DNA from: JAJCYL01 sp963664285 | GTDB taxonomy: Bacteria > Bacteroidota > Bacteroidia > Cytophagales > Cyclobacteriaceae | Direction of reading: 5' to 3' | DNA length: 64,000 nt | Assembly (NCBI GenBank): GCA_963664285.2 | Contig: CAXXNX010000073.1 | Location: forward strand, 1 to 64,000 | Notes under the pieces: model-generated | Told to the model about the DNA's origin: nothing | What the model saw: the letters and a program-made list of their open reading frames with translations, nothing else | Database searches by the model: none | In this document: positions 36,321 to 45,350 of the stretch, in pieces | Numbering within the stretch: position 1 is the stretch's first letter | How the letters are laid out: each line of letters starts with the position of its first letter | Position numbers and translations under genes: made by a program

Positions 36321-37286
36321 ATGTCAACAGAAACAGTAGTCTTTAACAGGCCGACACTTGCTGACATCAAGAAGGCTCATCAGCGAGTTTCCAGGTATGC
36401 AAGCGTTACACCGGTGCTTACTTCAGAAAGTATCAATGAATTAACCGTGGCTAATATTTTCTTTAAATGCGAAAATTTCCAAAAGATTGGGGCATTCAAA
36501 ATGAGGGGGGCGACAAATGCGATTCTTTCGTTACATCCTGATGAAAGGGCTATGGGAGTTGCTACACATTCCTCAGGGAATCACGGTCAGGCTGTAGCAT
36601 TGGCAGCCAGACTATCTGGAATTAAAGCCTATATTGTCATGCCCAACAGTTCGCCAAAGGTTAAAAAGAAGGCGGTTGAGCATTATGGGGCTGAAATCAT
36701 TTTCTGTGAGAATACACTTGAGTCTAGACAAAAAGCTTTGGATAAAGTGCTTACAAAAACAGGAGCCATATTTATTCCTCCTTATGATAATTATGCTGTG
36801 ATTGCCGGACAAGCCACGGCTGCAAAAGAACTAATCGAGGAAATAGATGATTTAGATTCAATTATAACTTCTGTTGGCGGGGGAGGTTTATTGAGTGGTA
36901 CAGCTCTATCAACGAGTTATTTATCACCAAATGTTAAGGTGTACGGCGCTGAACCAAAAAATGCAGATGATGCTTACCGATCTTTTAAATCGGGACAATT
37001 GCTACCGGTTGAAAACTCGAATACCATAGCTGATGGCTTGAAAACCTCTTTAGGAGTAAGGAACTTTGAAATTATCAAAGACCTCGTAAACGACATTTTT
37101 ACAGTCACCGAAGAGGAAATCATTGATGCAATGCGACTGGTTTGGGAACGCATGAAACTTATTATTGAGCCATCTAGTGCTGTGGCAGTTGCCGCAGTTT
37201 TAACGCAGAATGAAGTATTCAAAAACAAAAAGATAGGATTAATCCTAACTGGTGGCAATGTTGATTTGGGCAATCTGCCTTTTTGA
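36321..37286 (+). CDS. Threonine/serine dehydratase or serine racemase-like PLP enzyme
   Basis: 321 residues, fold-type II. The PLP Lys is in KIGAFKMRGATNA, phosphate loop SVGGGGLLSG, and SSGNHGQAVALAARL and LTGGNVDLGNLPF are typical. Length without a C-terminal ACT domain fits serine racemase, hydroxyaspartate ammonia-lyase or catabolic threonine dehydratase; sequence alone does not choose. It starts 10 bases after ald and may be co-transcribed, giving an amino-acid theme. Confidence 0.85.
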   Translation: MSTETVVFNRPTLADIKKAHQRVSRYASVTPVLTSESINELTVANIFFKCENFQKIGAFKMRGATNAILSLHPDERAMGVATHSSGNHGQAVALAARLSGIKAYIVMPNSSPKVKKKAVEHYGAEIIFCENTLESRQKALDKVLTKTGAIFIPPYDNYAVIAGQATAAKELIEEIDDLDSIITSVGGGGLLSGTALSTSYLSPNVKVYGAEPKNADDAYRSFKSGQLLPVENSNTIADGLKTSLGVRNFEIIKDLVNDIFTVTEEEIIDAMRLVWERMKLIIEPSSAVAVAAVLTQNEVFKNKKIGLILTGGNVDLGNLPF

Positions 37287-37375
37287 AGACGGTTGAAAGA
37301 TCATGAGGGGGATGATTTTCTGTCATCGGATTATTTTACAGATTGTTGAACCACAGTGTGATAATTAAGACTATC

Positions 37376-37387
37376 AACCTGAGTTCC
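37376..37387 (+). other. Candidate IS110 left target sequence
   Basis: AACCTGAGTTCC here is repeated exactly at 39221-39232 inside the first large loop of the candidate bridge RNA. The reverse-complement arm GAACTCAGGTT lies at 40601-40611 on the far side of the element, so the original site may have been a hairpin. Confidence 0.5.
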
Positions 37388-37479
37388 TTTAGGTTAGCAT
37401 TCTAGAATTATTCTGGGCGTCTTTGAATAAATTAAGATTCTGATAATCAAAGAGTTAAAAGAGGTTTGAAAGGATAAAG

Positions 37480-37517
37480 AACCCCGAAATCAGCCGAATA
37501 GGGCTTTTTTCGGGGTT
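37480..37517 (+). terminator. Terminator-like hairpin before the IS1182-like transposase
   Basis: Stem AACCCCGAAA/TTTCGGGGTT followed by T's, 50 bases upstream of the transposase start. It would stop transcripts entering from host genes. Confidence 0.65.
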
Positions 37518-37567
37518 TTTGTTTTGCTAGATTGTGGTGTAGAACACATCTAACACCACAAATTAGA

Positions 37568-38914
37568 ATGCAAAAAAGGCTTTTCCAACCCGAATATGGT
37601 TTAACTCCAAAATGGTATTTGTTTAAGAGCAGTAAATTGGGTGCAGTTTATGATAGTCTACCGTGGAATCAGTTAGCGGACTGCCTGCCTGAAGAAAATA
37701 ACGGACCTGGTGCTCCCCGGTGGTTTTCCTCAAAAGGGATGTTTGCGCTGATGTTTCTTAAGTCCTACCTGAGTATCAGTGATGAGAAACTAATAGAACG
37801 CTTTAACTCCGATTGGAGCCTACAGTTGTTCTGTGGCAAAATGTTATCAGACACAGAGAAGATTCGAGACAATGCTATCGTAAGCCGCATCCGCAGTTAT
37901 CTGGCTGAGTATACAGACTGGCAACAGCTCCAACAAATATTGATCGAACATTGGAAAAGAGACATGAATAATACCCATGTGCTTTTAATGGACGCTACCT
38001 GTTATGAGAGTTATATCCGTTTTCCTACTGATGTAAAGCTGTTATGGGAATGCTGCCATTGGGTGTTTGAAAAGCAATTGTTCCGATGGTGTAAAGTAGT
38101 GAGAAAGAAAAGGCCTCGCTCCAAATATGTTGAACAAAAGCGCAGACAACGCGATTATGAGAAAAGACGCAGGAAGACCTATAAAGAAGGACGTAAGCGT
38201 AAAAAAGCCCTGTTGTATCTGCTACACAAGGGGTTGATCCAACTTCAACAAGTTCTCAACGATGCTAAACTGCCACTGCTTAATGAGCAGGAAAGAGATT
38301 ACCTGAGAACCATCAAAAAAGTACTTGAACAACAGCAGTTCCTACAAACCCACCCGGCCAAAGAGTTAAAAAACCGCATCGTATCATTGGCAAAACCCTA
38401 TGTCAGGCCGATAGTCAAGGGAAAAGAGAACAAAAGAGTTGAGTTTGGCATGAAGGTACATATGCTGCAAGTGGATGGGATCTGCATGATTGAGTGTATG
38501 AATTTCAACGCTTTCAATGAATCCACCCGGCTCAAGATTAGTACTGTAAAGCACAAACGACACTTTGGAGCACTTAATCAATTGGGAGCTGACCTGATCT
38601 ATGCCACAAATGCCAATCGAAGATTTTGCACCAAAAAGAAAATCTTCACTTGCTTTCCTAAGAAAGGCCCCCAACCTCTTACTAAACAAGACAGTCGGCT
38701 CAGTGGACTCATCGCCAATCAAAGGGCTACAGTGATGGAAGGCAGCTTCGGTGACCACAAAACTCATTACGGGACCAACAGGATTAAAGTTAAAGGAGAG
38801 AAAAATGAAAGACTGTTTGTCTTTTTTGCTGTGATGACCGCTAACGCAGTAAAAATTAGTAAAAGAAAACTATTGCTAAATACAGTTGATCCACCATTCC
38901 AACAGGCCGCATAA
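37568..38914 (+). CDS. IS5/IS1182-superfamily transposase
   Basis: 448 residues from ATG 37568. A DUF772-like N-terminal region (SKGMFALMFLKSYLSISDEKLIERFNSD) is followed by LLMDATCYESYIRFP, ADLIYATNANRRF and VMEGSFGDHKTHYG, which supply the probable D, D and E. A long Lys/Arg-rich insert lies around residues 190-225. Identical in protein to copy 2. Confidence 0.85.
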   Translation: MQKRLFQPEYGLTPKWYLFKSSKLGAVYDSLPWNQLADCLPEENNGPGAPRWFSSKGMFALMFLKSYLSISDEKLIERFNSDWSLQLFCGKMLSDTEKIRDNAIVSRIRSYLAEYTDWQQLQQILIEHWKRDMNNTHVLLMDATCYESYIRFPTDVKLLWECCHWVFEKQLFRWCKVVRKKRPRSKYVEQKRRQRDYEKRRRKTYKEGRKRKKALLYLLHKGLIQLQQVLNDAKLPLLNEQERDYLRTIKKVLEQQQFLQTHPAKELKNRIVSLAKPYVRPIVKGKENKRVEFGMKVHMLQVDGICMIECMNFNAFNESTRLKISTVKHKRHFGALNQLGADLIYATNANRRFCTKKKIFTCFPKKGPQPLTKQDSRLSGLIANQRATVMEGSFGDHKTHYGTNRIKVKGEKNERLFVFFAVMTANAVKISKRKLLLNTVDPPFQQAA

Positions 38915-39178
38915 CTAAAAAACAAAAGTTCGTTTTCTACTTCAAAGGAAGCACTATGTCTATACACCAAAAACGCACTTTCAAACTCTATTTTGTAACA
39001 AAAATTGTACTCTTTCAAGAGCAGGTAATCAGTATGATGATCAATCTCTCCTCTATTGAAAATCCTGATCCCATTTTTAACCCCTCTTTCTTCTCGCTGA
39101 ACTAATTTTCAAGGACGCCCTATTCTAAGAATCTATTATTACTATAAGATTTTCTTTTTGCTTCTTTTTCTTTTACTC

Positions 39179-39343
39179 TTATCCACGATTGTGGATAACT
39201 AACAATGGTAAAGGCGAATTAACCTGAGTTCCAGGTTCAAGACCTACATCTCGATTCAATCCTTTACCATCTGTTTTGAACAATGCATCAAATAGAAATT
39301 CGGGTTTGTGACCCATTAGTAAGGTATTGATTGTGTTCAAAAC
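39179..39343 (+). ncRNA. Candidate IS110 bridge RNA
   Basis: Three consecutive stems lie in the long leader of the IS110 transposase. Stem 1 is TTATCCAC/GTGGATAA (39179-39198). Stem 2 is ATGGTAAAGG/CCTTTACCAT (39205-39214, 39261-39270) around a 46-nt loop. Stem 3 is GTTTTGAACA/TGTTCAAAAC (39273-39282, 39334-39343) around a 51-nt loop. All are perfect. The order (5' hairpin, target loop, donor loop), size near 165 nt and position upstream of an IS110-group transposase match published bridge RNAs such as that of IS621. The stem-2 loop carries the 12-nt match to the left flank. Confidence 0.7.
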
Positions 39344-39387
39344 TGTTAGTTACCTTTTGTTCAATTTTATTTTAACATCTTAAAATT

Positions 39388-40392
39388 ATGAAATTTACTT
39401 ATTACATCGGTGTTGACGTATCTAAAAACAAATTAGACGTTGCTGTTTTCAAGGGAAAGATTTTTGGTTATCATAAGGTAATAGGTAATACCAAAAATGC
39501 GATCAACAAATTTCTTAAGGAATTAAAACAGCTGGAAGGCTTTAGCCTCTCGGGTGCTGTATTTTGCATGGAACACACAGGTATCTACAACAATCCATTG
39601 CTTGTATGCTTGCATAAAAAGAAAGGCAATATTTGTTTGGAATCAGCCTCACAGATTAAAAGTTCCTTGGGCAATATCAGGGGTAAAAACGACAAAATTG
39701 ATGCCAATCGAATCGGTGAATATGTCTATAAAAACCGGGGAGAAGTAAGATTATGGATTCCAAAGAGGGAAATCATTGTTAAACTTGAAGGGCTGACTGT
39801 ATTGCGTGACAGGCTCATTGGAGCAAGAAAACAACTGAGCATCCCATTAAAAGAACAAGAGGGTTTTGTAAAAAAAGCTTTAAACAATTTAGAGAAAAAT
39901 CTTTGCCAGCTTACCCTTAATTCGCTTCAGGCAGATTTGGGAAAAGTGGATAAACAGATAGAAAAAATCATTAAGGAAGATGGACATCTGTCCCACTTGT
40001 TTAAAATCATTACTTCGGTACAATCGGTAGGAGCCCAAACAGCTGCTCAGATCATTATTAGGGCCAATGAATTTAAAGATATCGATGACCCTAAAAAGTT
40101 TGCTTGCTATAGTGGGGTTGCTCCCTTCACAAAGGAATCGGGACTGTTCAAAGGTAGAGGAAGGGTATCCCATATGGCCAATAAGAAAATGAAAACCCTC
40201 CTCCATATGTGTGCCATTGTAGCCATTGGATATAACAACGATCTAAAGGTGTATTATCAACGAAAAGTAACAGAGGGAAAAAACAAGATGAGTGTGATCA
40301 ATGCAATAAGGAACAAATTGATCCACCGCATATTCACCTGCGTAAATGAAAATCGAAAATATGAAAATATTTATATCAAATCACTTGCTTGA
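39388..40392 (+). CDS. IS110-family recombinase/transposase
   Basis: 334 residues. RuvC-like DEDD residues: YYIGVDVSKNKLDVAVF, CMEHTGIYNN, and GKNDKIDANRIGEY. The C-terminal Transposase_20 domain has ITSVQSVGAQTAAQI and ACYSGVAPFTKESG with the catalytic Ser. Enzymes of this type insert DNA guided by a bridge RNA from the element's own end. Single copy here, intact. Confidence 0.95.
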   Translation: MKFTYYIGVDVSKNKLDVAVFKGKIFGYHKVIGNTKNAINKFLKELKQLEGFSLSGAVFCMEHTGIYNNPLLVCLHKKKGNICLESASQIKSSLGNIRGKNDKIDANRIGEYVYKNRGEVRLWIPKREIIVKLEGLTVLRDRLIGARKQLSIPLKEQEGFVKKALNNLEKNLCQLTLNSLQADLGKVDKQIEKIIKEDGHLSHLFKIITSVQSVGAQTAAQIIIRANEFKDIDDPKKFACYSGVAPFTKESGLFKGRGRVSHMANKKMKTLLHMCAIVAIGYNNDLKVYYQRKVTEGKNKMSVINAIRNKLIHRIFTCVNENRKYENIYIKSLA

Positions 40393-40410
40393 ACCATAGA
40401 AATCGGGATA

Positions 40411-40629
40411 AGCAAAACAACAAAAACCAATTAAACGTCACTCAGAGCAATTTTTGGAGGAAGTGTGATATGATAGGATAATTACGTGAGAGTCTCCTAA
40501 ATAGGAGATTCCTACGGCTTCTTCCCTCGCAAATCAACCCTGAAGCCTCTGAATGACGGTTTTTGTTGTTTTTTATTTCATATCTTAACGTTCTTAAACC
40601 GAACTCAGGTTATCAGGAAAACGATTGTT
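40411..40629. other. Non-coding region after IS110 with small hairpins
   Basis: Contains TCTCCTAAATAGGAGA (7-bp stem) near 40493 and a GGCTTC/GAAGCC pair (about 40515-40546). The inverted arm of the IS110 target-like sequence lies at 40601-40611. An AGGA sequence near 40615 may be the ribosome-binding site of the next gene. Confidence 0.45.
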
Positions 40630-41811
40630 TTGAAAGCATTCTTACGCTTTGGCATAGTAATTATCATCATTTTTTGTTTTGTTCCTTTTGTTCAAGGTCA
40701 GTCAGAAGAGTCCGCAGAAAGTAAGTGGTCCTTTAATGGGTATTTGAAGGATTTAGCAACATTTAACATTCTTGACGACAACACGCTTTTTGTAGATAAT
40801 CTCATCCACAACAGGTTGAATTTTAAATGGTATCCGTCAGATAGCTTTTCAGCTTATTTGGAGATCCGAAACAGGTTTTTCCATGGTGATTTGGTTCAGT
40901 CATTGCCTAGCTATAGCAGTTTCATTGATGTGAATGATGATTTCGTTGATATGTCAATTAATGTAATCGATCGGGATAACGCTGTGTTGCATAGTATGAT
41001 AGATCGGTTATATATTCAATGGAATCCGAATGACTGGGAAATAAGGCTTGGCAGACAGCGGATAAATTGGGGAACAAACCTCGTTTGGAATCCGAATGAC
41101 CTTTTCAATGCCTATTCATTCTTTGATTTTGATTATGAAGAACGTCCAGGGTCAGATGCCCTGAGGATTCAGAAATACACTGGTTTTGCTTCCGGCATTG
41201 AGTTTGCGGTTAATATGGCCAAGACTATGGAGGATTTTGTGGGAGCAGGTATGTGGAAAATTAACTCCGGCGGATATGACATGCAATTTATTGGGGGGGT
41301 GGCAAATGAAAATGTAACTGTAGGATTTGGATGGGCGGGAAATATCAAAACCTCTGGCTTCAAAGGTGAAATGACATTCTTTCAACCCTTTGAGGTATCG
41401 GTTTCTGATGAGAGAGCTTACCTCGTTTCAATTACCTGGGATTACAGTTTCAGCAACTCACTGTACATTATGTGGTCCGGATTGTATAACAGTTCCGGGA
41501 CAAATGAACCCAGTCAATTACAAACTTTGGGATTCACTACAAATCGGCGTTTAGCGGCAAAAAACCTCACACCCTACAAATTCTCATCCATCGCTCAGGC
41601 CAGTTATCCTGTTCATCCATTGCTGAATGCCGGACTTGCAATTATGCTCTTTCCAGGGGATAAGGCAATGTTTATCTATCCCACTGTGAGTTGGTCAGTT
41701 GTTCAAAATCTTGATCTTGATCTGTTTGGACAGTTTTTTTGGGATGATCCTGGGGACAAATTTGAATCCACAACAAAACTCATTTTTATCAGGGCAAAAT
41801 GGAGTTTTTGA
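40630..41811 (+). CDS. Porin-like outer-membrane beta-barrel protein
   Basis: 393 residues from TTG 40630, with a signal peptide (about 1-23, ending VQGQ). The body alternates aromatic and polar residues and ends in KWSF, a barrel C-terminus. IRLGRQRINWGTNLVWNPND resembles the GRQ-x-WG motif of DUF1302/porin-like barrels. The function is unknown; passive uptake or export is possible. It lies between IS110 and nested IS elements without an operon partner. Confidence 0.75.
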   Translation: MKAFLRFGIVIIIIFCFVPFVQGQSEESAESKWSFNGYLKDLATFNILDDNTLFVDNLIHNRLNFKWYPSDSFSAYLEIRNRFFHGDLVQSLPSYSSFIDVNDDFVDMSINVIDRDNAVLHSMIDRLYIQWNPNDWEIRLGRQRINWGTNLVWNPNDLFNAYSFFDFDYEERPGSDALRIQKYTGFASGIEFAVNMAKTMEDFVGAGMWKINSGGYDMQFIGGVANENVTVGFGWAGNIKTSGFKGEMTFFQPFEVSVSDERAYLVSITWDYSFSNSLYIMWSGLYNSSGTNEPSQLQTLGFTTNRRLAAKNLTPYKFSSIAQASYPVHPLLNAGLAIMLFPGDKAMFIYPTVSWSVVQNLDLDLFGQFFWDDPGDKFESTTKLIFIRAKWSF

Positions 41812-41873
41812 GGTTACATTCCTGGCTTAGAAAGAACAGCTAAGTTCTAATTATAACAGCATTTGTTTAAATA

Positions 41874-43581
41874 GGGCGTCCTTGAAAATTAGTTCAGCGA
41901 GAAGAAAGAGGGGTTAAAAATGGGATCAGGATTTTCAATAGAGGAGAGATTGATCATCATACTGATTACCTGCTCTTGAAAGAGTACAATTTTTGTTACA
42001 AAATAGAGTTTGAAAGTGCGTTTTTGGTGTATAGACATAGTGCTTCCTTTGAAGTAGAAAACGAACTTTTGTTTTTTAGTTATGCGGCCTGTTGGAATGG
42101 TGGATCAACTGTATTTAGCAATAGTTTTCTTTTACTAATTTTTACTGCGTTAGCGGTCATCACAGCAAAAAAGACAAACAGTCTTTCATTTTTCTCTCCT
42201 TTAACTTTAATCCTGTTGGTCCCGTAATGAGTTTTGTGGTCACCGAAGCTGCCTTCCATCACTGTAGCCCTTTGATTGGCGATGAGTCCACTGAGCCGAC
42301 TGTCTTGTTTAGTAAGAGGTTGGGGGCCTTTCTTAGGAAAGCAAGTGAAGATTTTCTTTTTGGTGCAAAATCTTCGATTGGCATTTGTGGCATAGATCAG
42401 GTCAGCTCCCAATTGATTAAGTGCTCCAAAGTGTCGTTTGTGCTTTACAGTACTAATCTTGAGCCGGGTGGATTCATTGAAAGCGTTGAAATTCATACAC
42501 TCAATCATGCAGATCCCATCCACTTGCAGCATATGTACCTTCATGCCAAACTCAACTCTTTTGTTCTCTTTTCCCTTGACTATCGGCCTGACATAGGGTT
42601 TTGCCAATGATACGATGCGGTTTTTTAACTCTTTGGCCGGGTGGGTTTGTAGGAACTGCTGTTGTTCAAGTACTTTTTTGATGGTTCTCAGGTAATCTCT
42701 TTCCTGCTCATTAAGCAGTGGCAGTTTAGCATCGTTGAGAACTTGTTGAAGTTGGATCAACCCCTTGTGTAGCAGATACAACAGGGCTTTTTTACGCTTA
42801 CGTCCTTCTTTATAGGTCTTCCTGCGTCTTTTCTCATAATCGCGTTGTCTGCGCTTTTGTTCAACATATTTGGAGCGAGGCCTTTTCTTTCTCACTACTT
42901 TACACCATCGGAACAATTGCTTTTCAAACACCCAATGGCAGCATTCCCATAACAGCTTTACATCAGTAGGAAAACGGATATAACTCTCATAACAGGTAGC
43001 GTCCATTAAAAGCACATGGGTATTATTCATGTCTCTTTTCCAATGTTCGATCAATATTTGTTGGAGCTGTTGCCAGTCTGTATACTCAGCCAGATAACTG
43101 CGGATGCGGCTTACGATAGCATTGTCTCGAATCTTCTCTGTGTCTGATAACATTTTGCCACAGAACAACTGTAGGCTCCAATCGGAGTTAAAGCGTTCTA
43201 TTAGTTTCTCATCACTGATACTCAGGTAGGACTTAAGAAACATCAGCGCAAACATCCCTTTTGAGGAAAACCACCGGGGAGCACCAGGTCCGTTATTTTC
43301 TTCAGGCAGGCAGTCCGCTAACTGATTCCACGGTAGACTATCATAAACTGCACCCAATTTACTGCTCTTAAACAAATACCATTTTGGAGTTAAACCATAT
43401 TCGGGTTGGAAAAGCCTTTTTTGCATTCTAATTTGTGGTGTTAGATGTGTTCTACACCACAATCTAGCAAAACAAAAACCCCGAAAAAAGCCCTATTCGG
43501 CTGATTTCGGGGTTCTTTATCCTTTCAAACCTCTTTTAACTCTTTGATTATCAGAATCTTAATTTATTCAAAGACGCCCAG
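41874..43581 (-). mobile_element. IS1182-like element, copy 2
   Basis: 1708 bp with duplication AATA (41870-41873, 43582-43585; TATT on the reverse strand). It is inserted near the 3' end of the IS1595-B transposase gene. Confidence 0.85.
42080..43426 (-). CDS. IS5/IS1182-superfamily transposase (copy 2)
   Basis: 448 residues, identical to copy 1. The terminator-like hairpin recurs upstream at 43477-43514. Confidence 0.85.
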   Translation of the reverse strand: MQKRLFQPEYGLTPKWYLFKSSKLGAVYDSLPWNQLADCLPEENNGPGAPRWFSSKGMFALMFLKSYLSISDEKLIERFNSDWSLQLFCGKMLSDTEKIRDNAIVSRIRSYLAEYTDWQQLQQILIEHWKRDMNNTHVLLMDATCYESYIRFPTDVKLLWECCHWVFEKQLFRWCKVVRKKRPRSKYVEQKRRQRDYEKRRRKTYKEGRKRKKALLYLLHKGLIQLQQVLNDAKLPLLNEQERDYLRTIKKVLEQQQFLQTHPAKELKNRIVSLAKPYVRPIVKGKENKRVEFGMKVHMLQVDGICMIECMNFNAFNESTRLKISTVKHKRHFGALNQLGADLIYATNANRRFCTKKKIFTCFPKKGPQPLTKQDSRLSGLIANQRATVMEGSFGDHKTHYGTNRIKVKGEKNERLFVFFAVMTANAVKISKRKLLLNTVDPPFQQAA

Positions 43582-44579
43582 AATAGCTCATGCAGATGAC
43601 AGGCTTGATCCGTTAATAGCATAGTCAGAAACCATTGTTTCAAAGTTGTTTTACTCTCTCTTATTCGGTCAGCATAAGCATACCAATTCAGGTAGTTTTG
43701 CAAATATTTGGAACTGACACCATTGAATGGGCGTAAGAATGTCCTAAGTTGAGTGTGAACATTGTTTACTTTTTGCAGATGGATTGTTTTATCATCTCTA
43801 TCCACATGATCTTTGGCCAATAGCGCTTTGTGCTTTATGGAGGGGTTGTCTTTGGCAAAAGCCTTATAAGAAGGGTGCTTATCTGTAATCAAGGTTGCAC
43901 CGTAGGCCAACTTCCCATCCAATGCCTTTGAAATTTCTTCTTTGCTCAGCCGTTTTGATGCAACAGCTTTAAGGTACTTCTCCCCCTTGCGTTCAACCGC
44001 TGTTACTACCTGGACAACTGTGACCTCTTCCTTTCCCATATTCCGTATGAAATCGTTTCCCCTCTTTCTTGCTGCCCTATCTAAATTTCGACTGCCCTTG
44101 TTGTTAAGTGCCAGTTCCAATTCATCACATTCTACTTCCGAGGATAACTGTTCGGGAACAAACTCATTTAGTGAACTCAATATCTTATGCCGCCAGTCGA
44201 AGCTTGTCTGGATGCTTATTCCGATTTGTTTTGCTATCTTTTTTATCGGCATGCCCTGCTCCATGCAGCGCAGATAAGATTGCCATTTTGATTTAAGCTT
44301 GATGTCATACAAAGGTGTCCCTGTTGTTTCACTGTACCATCTTTTACATTCATTGCACTGATACATCTGCACACCTTTTTGTCTGCCCCTCTTATATGCC
44401 TTCTCGCTTGTGCAATTTGGACAGGGTTTCTTCTTTCTTTTCTCTGCTATTTGTTGTTGAGCGGCAATCAATACTTTGCCTTGTAATTCCTGCTCCTGGA
44501 GCAACTCATCCAACAATTCGGTTTGGGAACTTATCGGCAATTGTGCAAATAAATTTTTGATCTCTTGACTTGATATCAT
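43551..44579 (-). pseudogene. IS1595-B transposase (copy 2), C-terminus replaced
   Basis: Identical to copy 1 up to LLTDQA apart from Val-to-Ala in the zinc ribbon region (SEKAYKRG), then runs into the IS1182-like end and terminates as HLHELFWASLNKLRF. Only about ten native residues are lost, so activity is uncertain. Confidence 0.85.
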
Positions 44580-44652
44580 ATAGCGAAGATAATAATAATT
44601 GCTGTGTTATTTAGAACTTAGCCGAAAGAACTAATGGAATAGTAAAACTGAT

Positions 44653-44685
44653 TAATTAAGTATATATTTGTAACTAATTAAGTAT
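44653..44685 (+). promoter_or_regulatory. Promoter flanked by direct repeats
   Basis: TATATTTG (44663-44670) fits the TAnnTTTG -7 box. TAATTAAGTAT occurs at 44653-44663 and again at 44675-44685, 22 bases apart, about two helical turns. The pair brackets the box and could bind a regulator, perhaps the nearby MarR protein. Confidence 0.5.
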
Positions 44686-44707
44686 TAGGGACTTAAACTT
44701 CAACGCT

Positions 44708-45298
44708 ATGAAAAACTTTCCCTTTATACCCTTGATCATGGTTACGGCAATGGTAATGATTATCATCCATGGTCTTCAGGTTAGTCGTGAATCAGCGCCA
44801 AAGGCTGAGTACAGCATGGCTGCAGGTGTTGATGCCCACCTGACGGCTGCGAGAATTGCTTTTATTGCGGAAAACAATTTTGTTTTCAAGAAGGAATTAA
44901 CAGCTGCTACTGATTTGTTGAGCAAAGAAGCGTTTTGTGACCGCTGTATTGACAAGTAAATTGCTAAACGTAGTCTTTCCCCGCTTATTAATATAAAGCA
45001 CCAGTATAAGCGAGATGTGCTTGAATTGGAAGAGATGGATAAGGTATTTGGAATTATCATTACTTCCCTGGCAAAAAATCATATTATATATACGCTTGAA
45101 CATTTGACTGACCTCGATGACGAATTTTATCTGGAAGATGCTATCCGGCACCTGAAGTTTTCCATGAAATATGTGGATGAAGAAGTCCGGGAAAAAGAGA
45201 AGATTGCTACAACCACGTTAGAAAAAGCGCTTTCCAGCCATCAGATTGATGAGGAGGAAGCCAGGAAAGTGCTAAAAGAGGTAGTCAGCGGCATTTGA
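44708..45298 (+). pseudogene. Small exported or membrane-anchored protein gene with in-frame stop
   Basis: The first part (44708-44959, 83 residues) has an N-terminal hydrophobic segment (FPFIPLIMVTAMVMIII) and ends CDRCIDK. After TAA 44957-44959 the same frame stays open for 113 codons to 45298, with acidic helical sequence (DEFYLEDAIRHLKFSM, EEEARKVLKEVV). One gene with a nonsense codon is the simplest reading. Two genes, the second starting at GTG 45017, are also possible. Family not recognised. Confidence 0.5.
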
Positions 45299-45350
45299 AT
45301 TGCAGAATACTATTGATGAAGCAAGGCGAAATCTTTAAATGCAGGAATCA

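Larger units (their letters stand above)
37413..39120 (+). mobile_element. IS1182-like element, copy 1
   Basis: 1708 bp with ends CTGGGCGTC/GACGCCC and a 4-bp duplication TATT (37409-37412, 39121-39124). Same length and ends as the copy at 41874-43581. Confidence 0.85.
37388..40410 (+). mobile_element. IS110-family element carrying a nested IS1182-like element (boundaries approximate)
   Basis: IS110 elements lack terminal inverted repeats, so ends are inferred. The left limit follows the 12-nt match to the RNA guide loop; the right limit is set shortly after the transposase because ATAGAAATCGGG (about 40395) nearly repeats ATAGAAATTCGGG of the second RNA loop. The right end could extend to about 40600. 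IS1182-like copy 1 is inserted in its left non-coding part. Confidence 0.55.
41838..44623 (-). mobile_element. IS1595-B element, copy 2, interrupted
   Basis: Termini AGCTAAGTTCTAA and TTAGAACTTAGCC with 8-bp duplication GAAAGAAC (41830-41837, 44624-44631). Removing IS1182-like copy 2 and one TATT leaves 1074 bp, one base shorter than copy 1 in an A-run near the 3' end. Confidence 0.93.

Noticed and set aside
39179..39198. Inverted pair of DnaA-box-like sequences (TTATCCAC/GTGGATAA), as at an origin
   Set aside because: It is a lone palindrome within the IS110 leader, with no AT-rich unwinding region or dnaA nearby; it fits better as the 5' stem of the bridge RNA.
39221..39245. tRNA-like T-arm GGTTCAAGACC
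   Set aside because: No acceptor stem or anticodon arm can be formed around it.
37413..43581. Composite transposon formed by two IS1182-like copies
   Set aside because: Each copy has its own 4-bp duplication and one is nested in a separate IS1595-B element, so they arrived independently.
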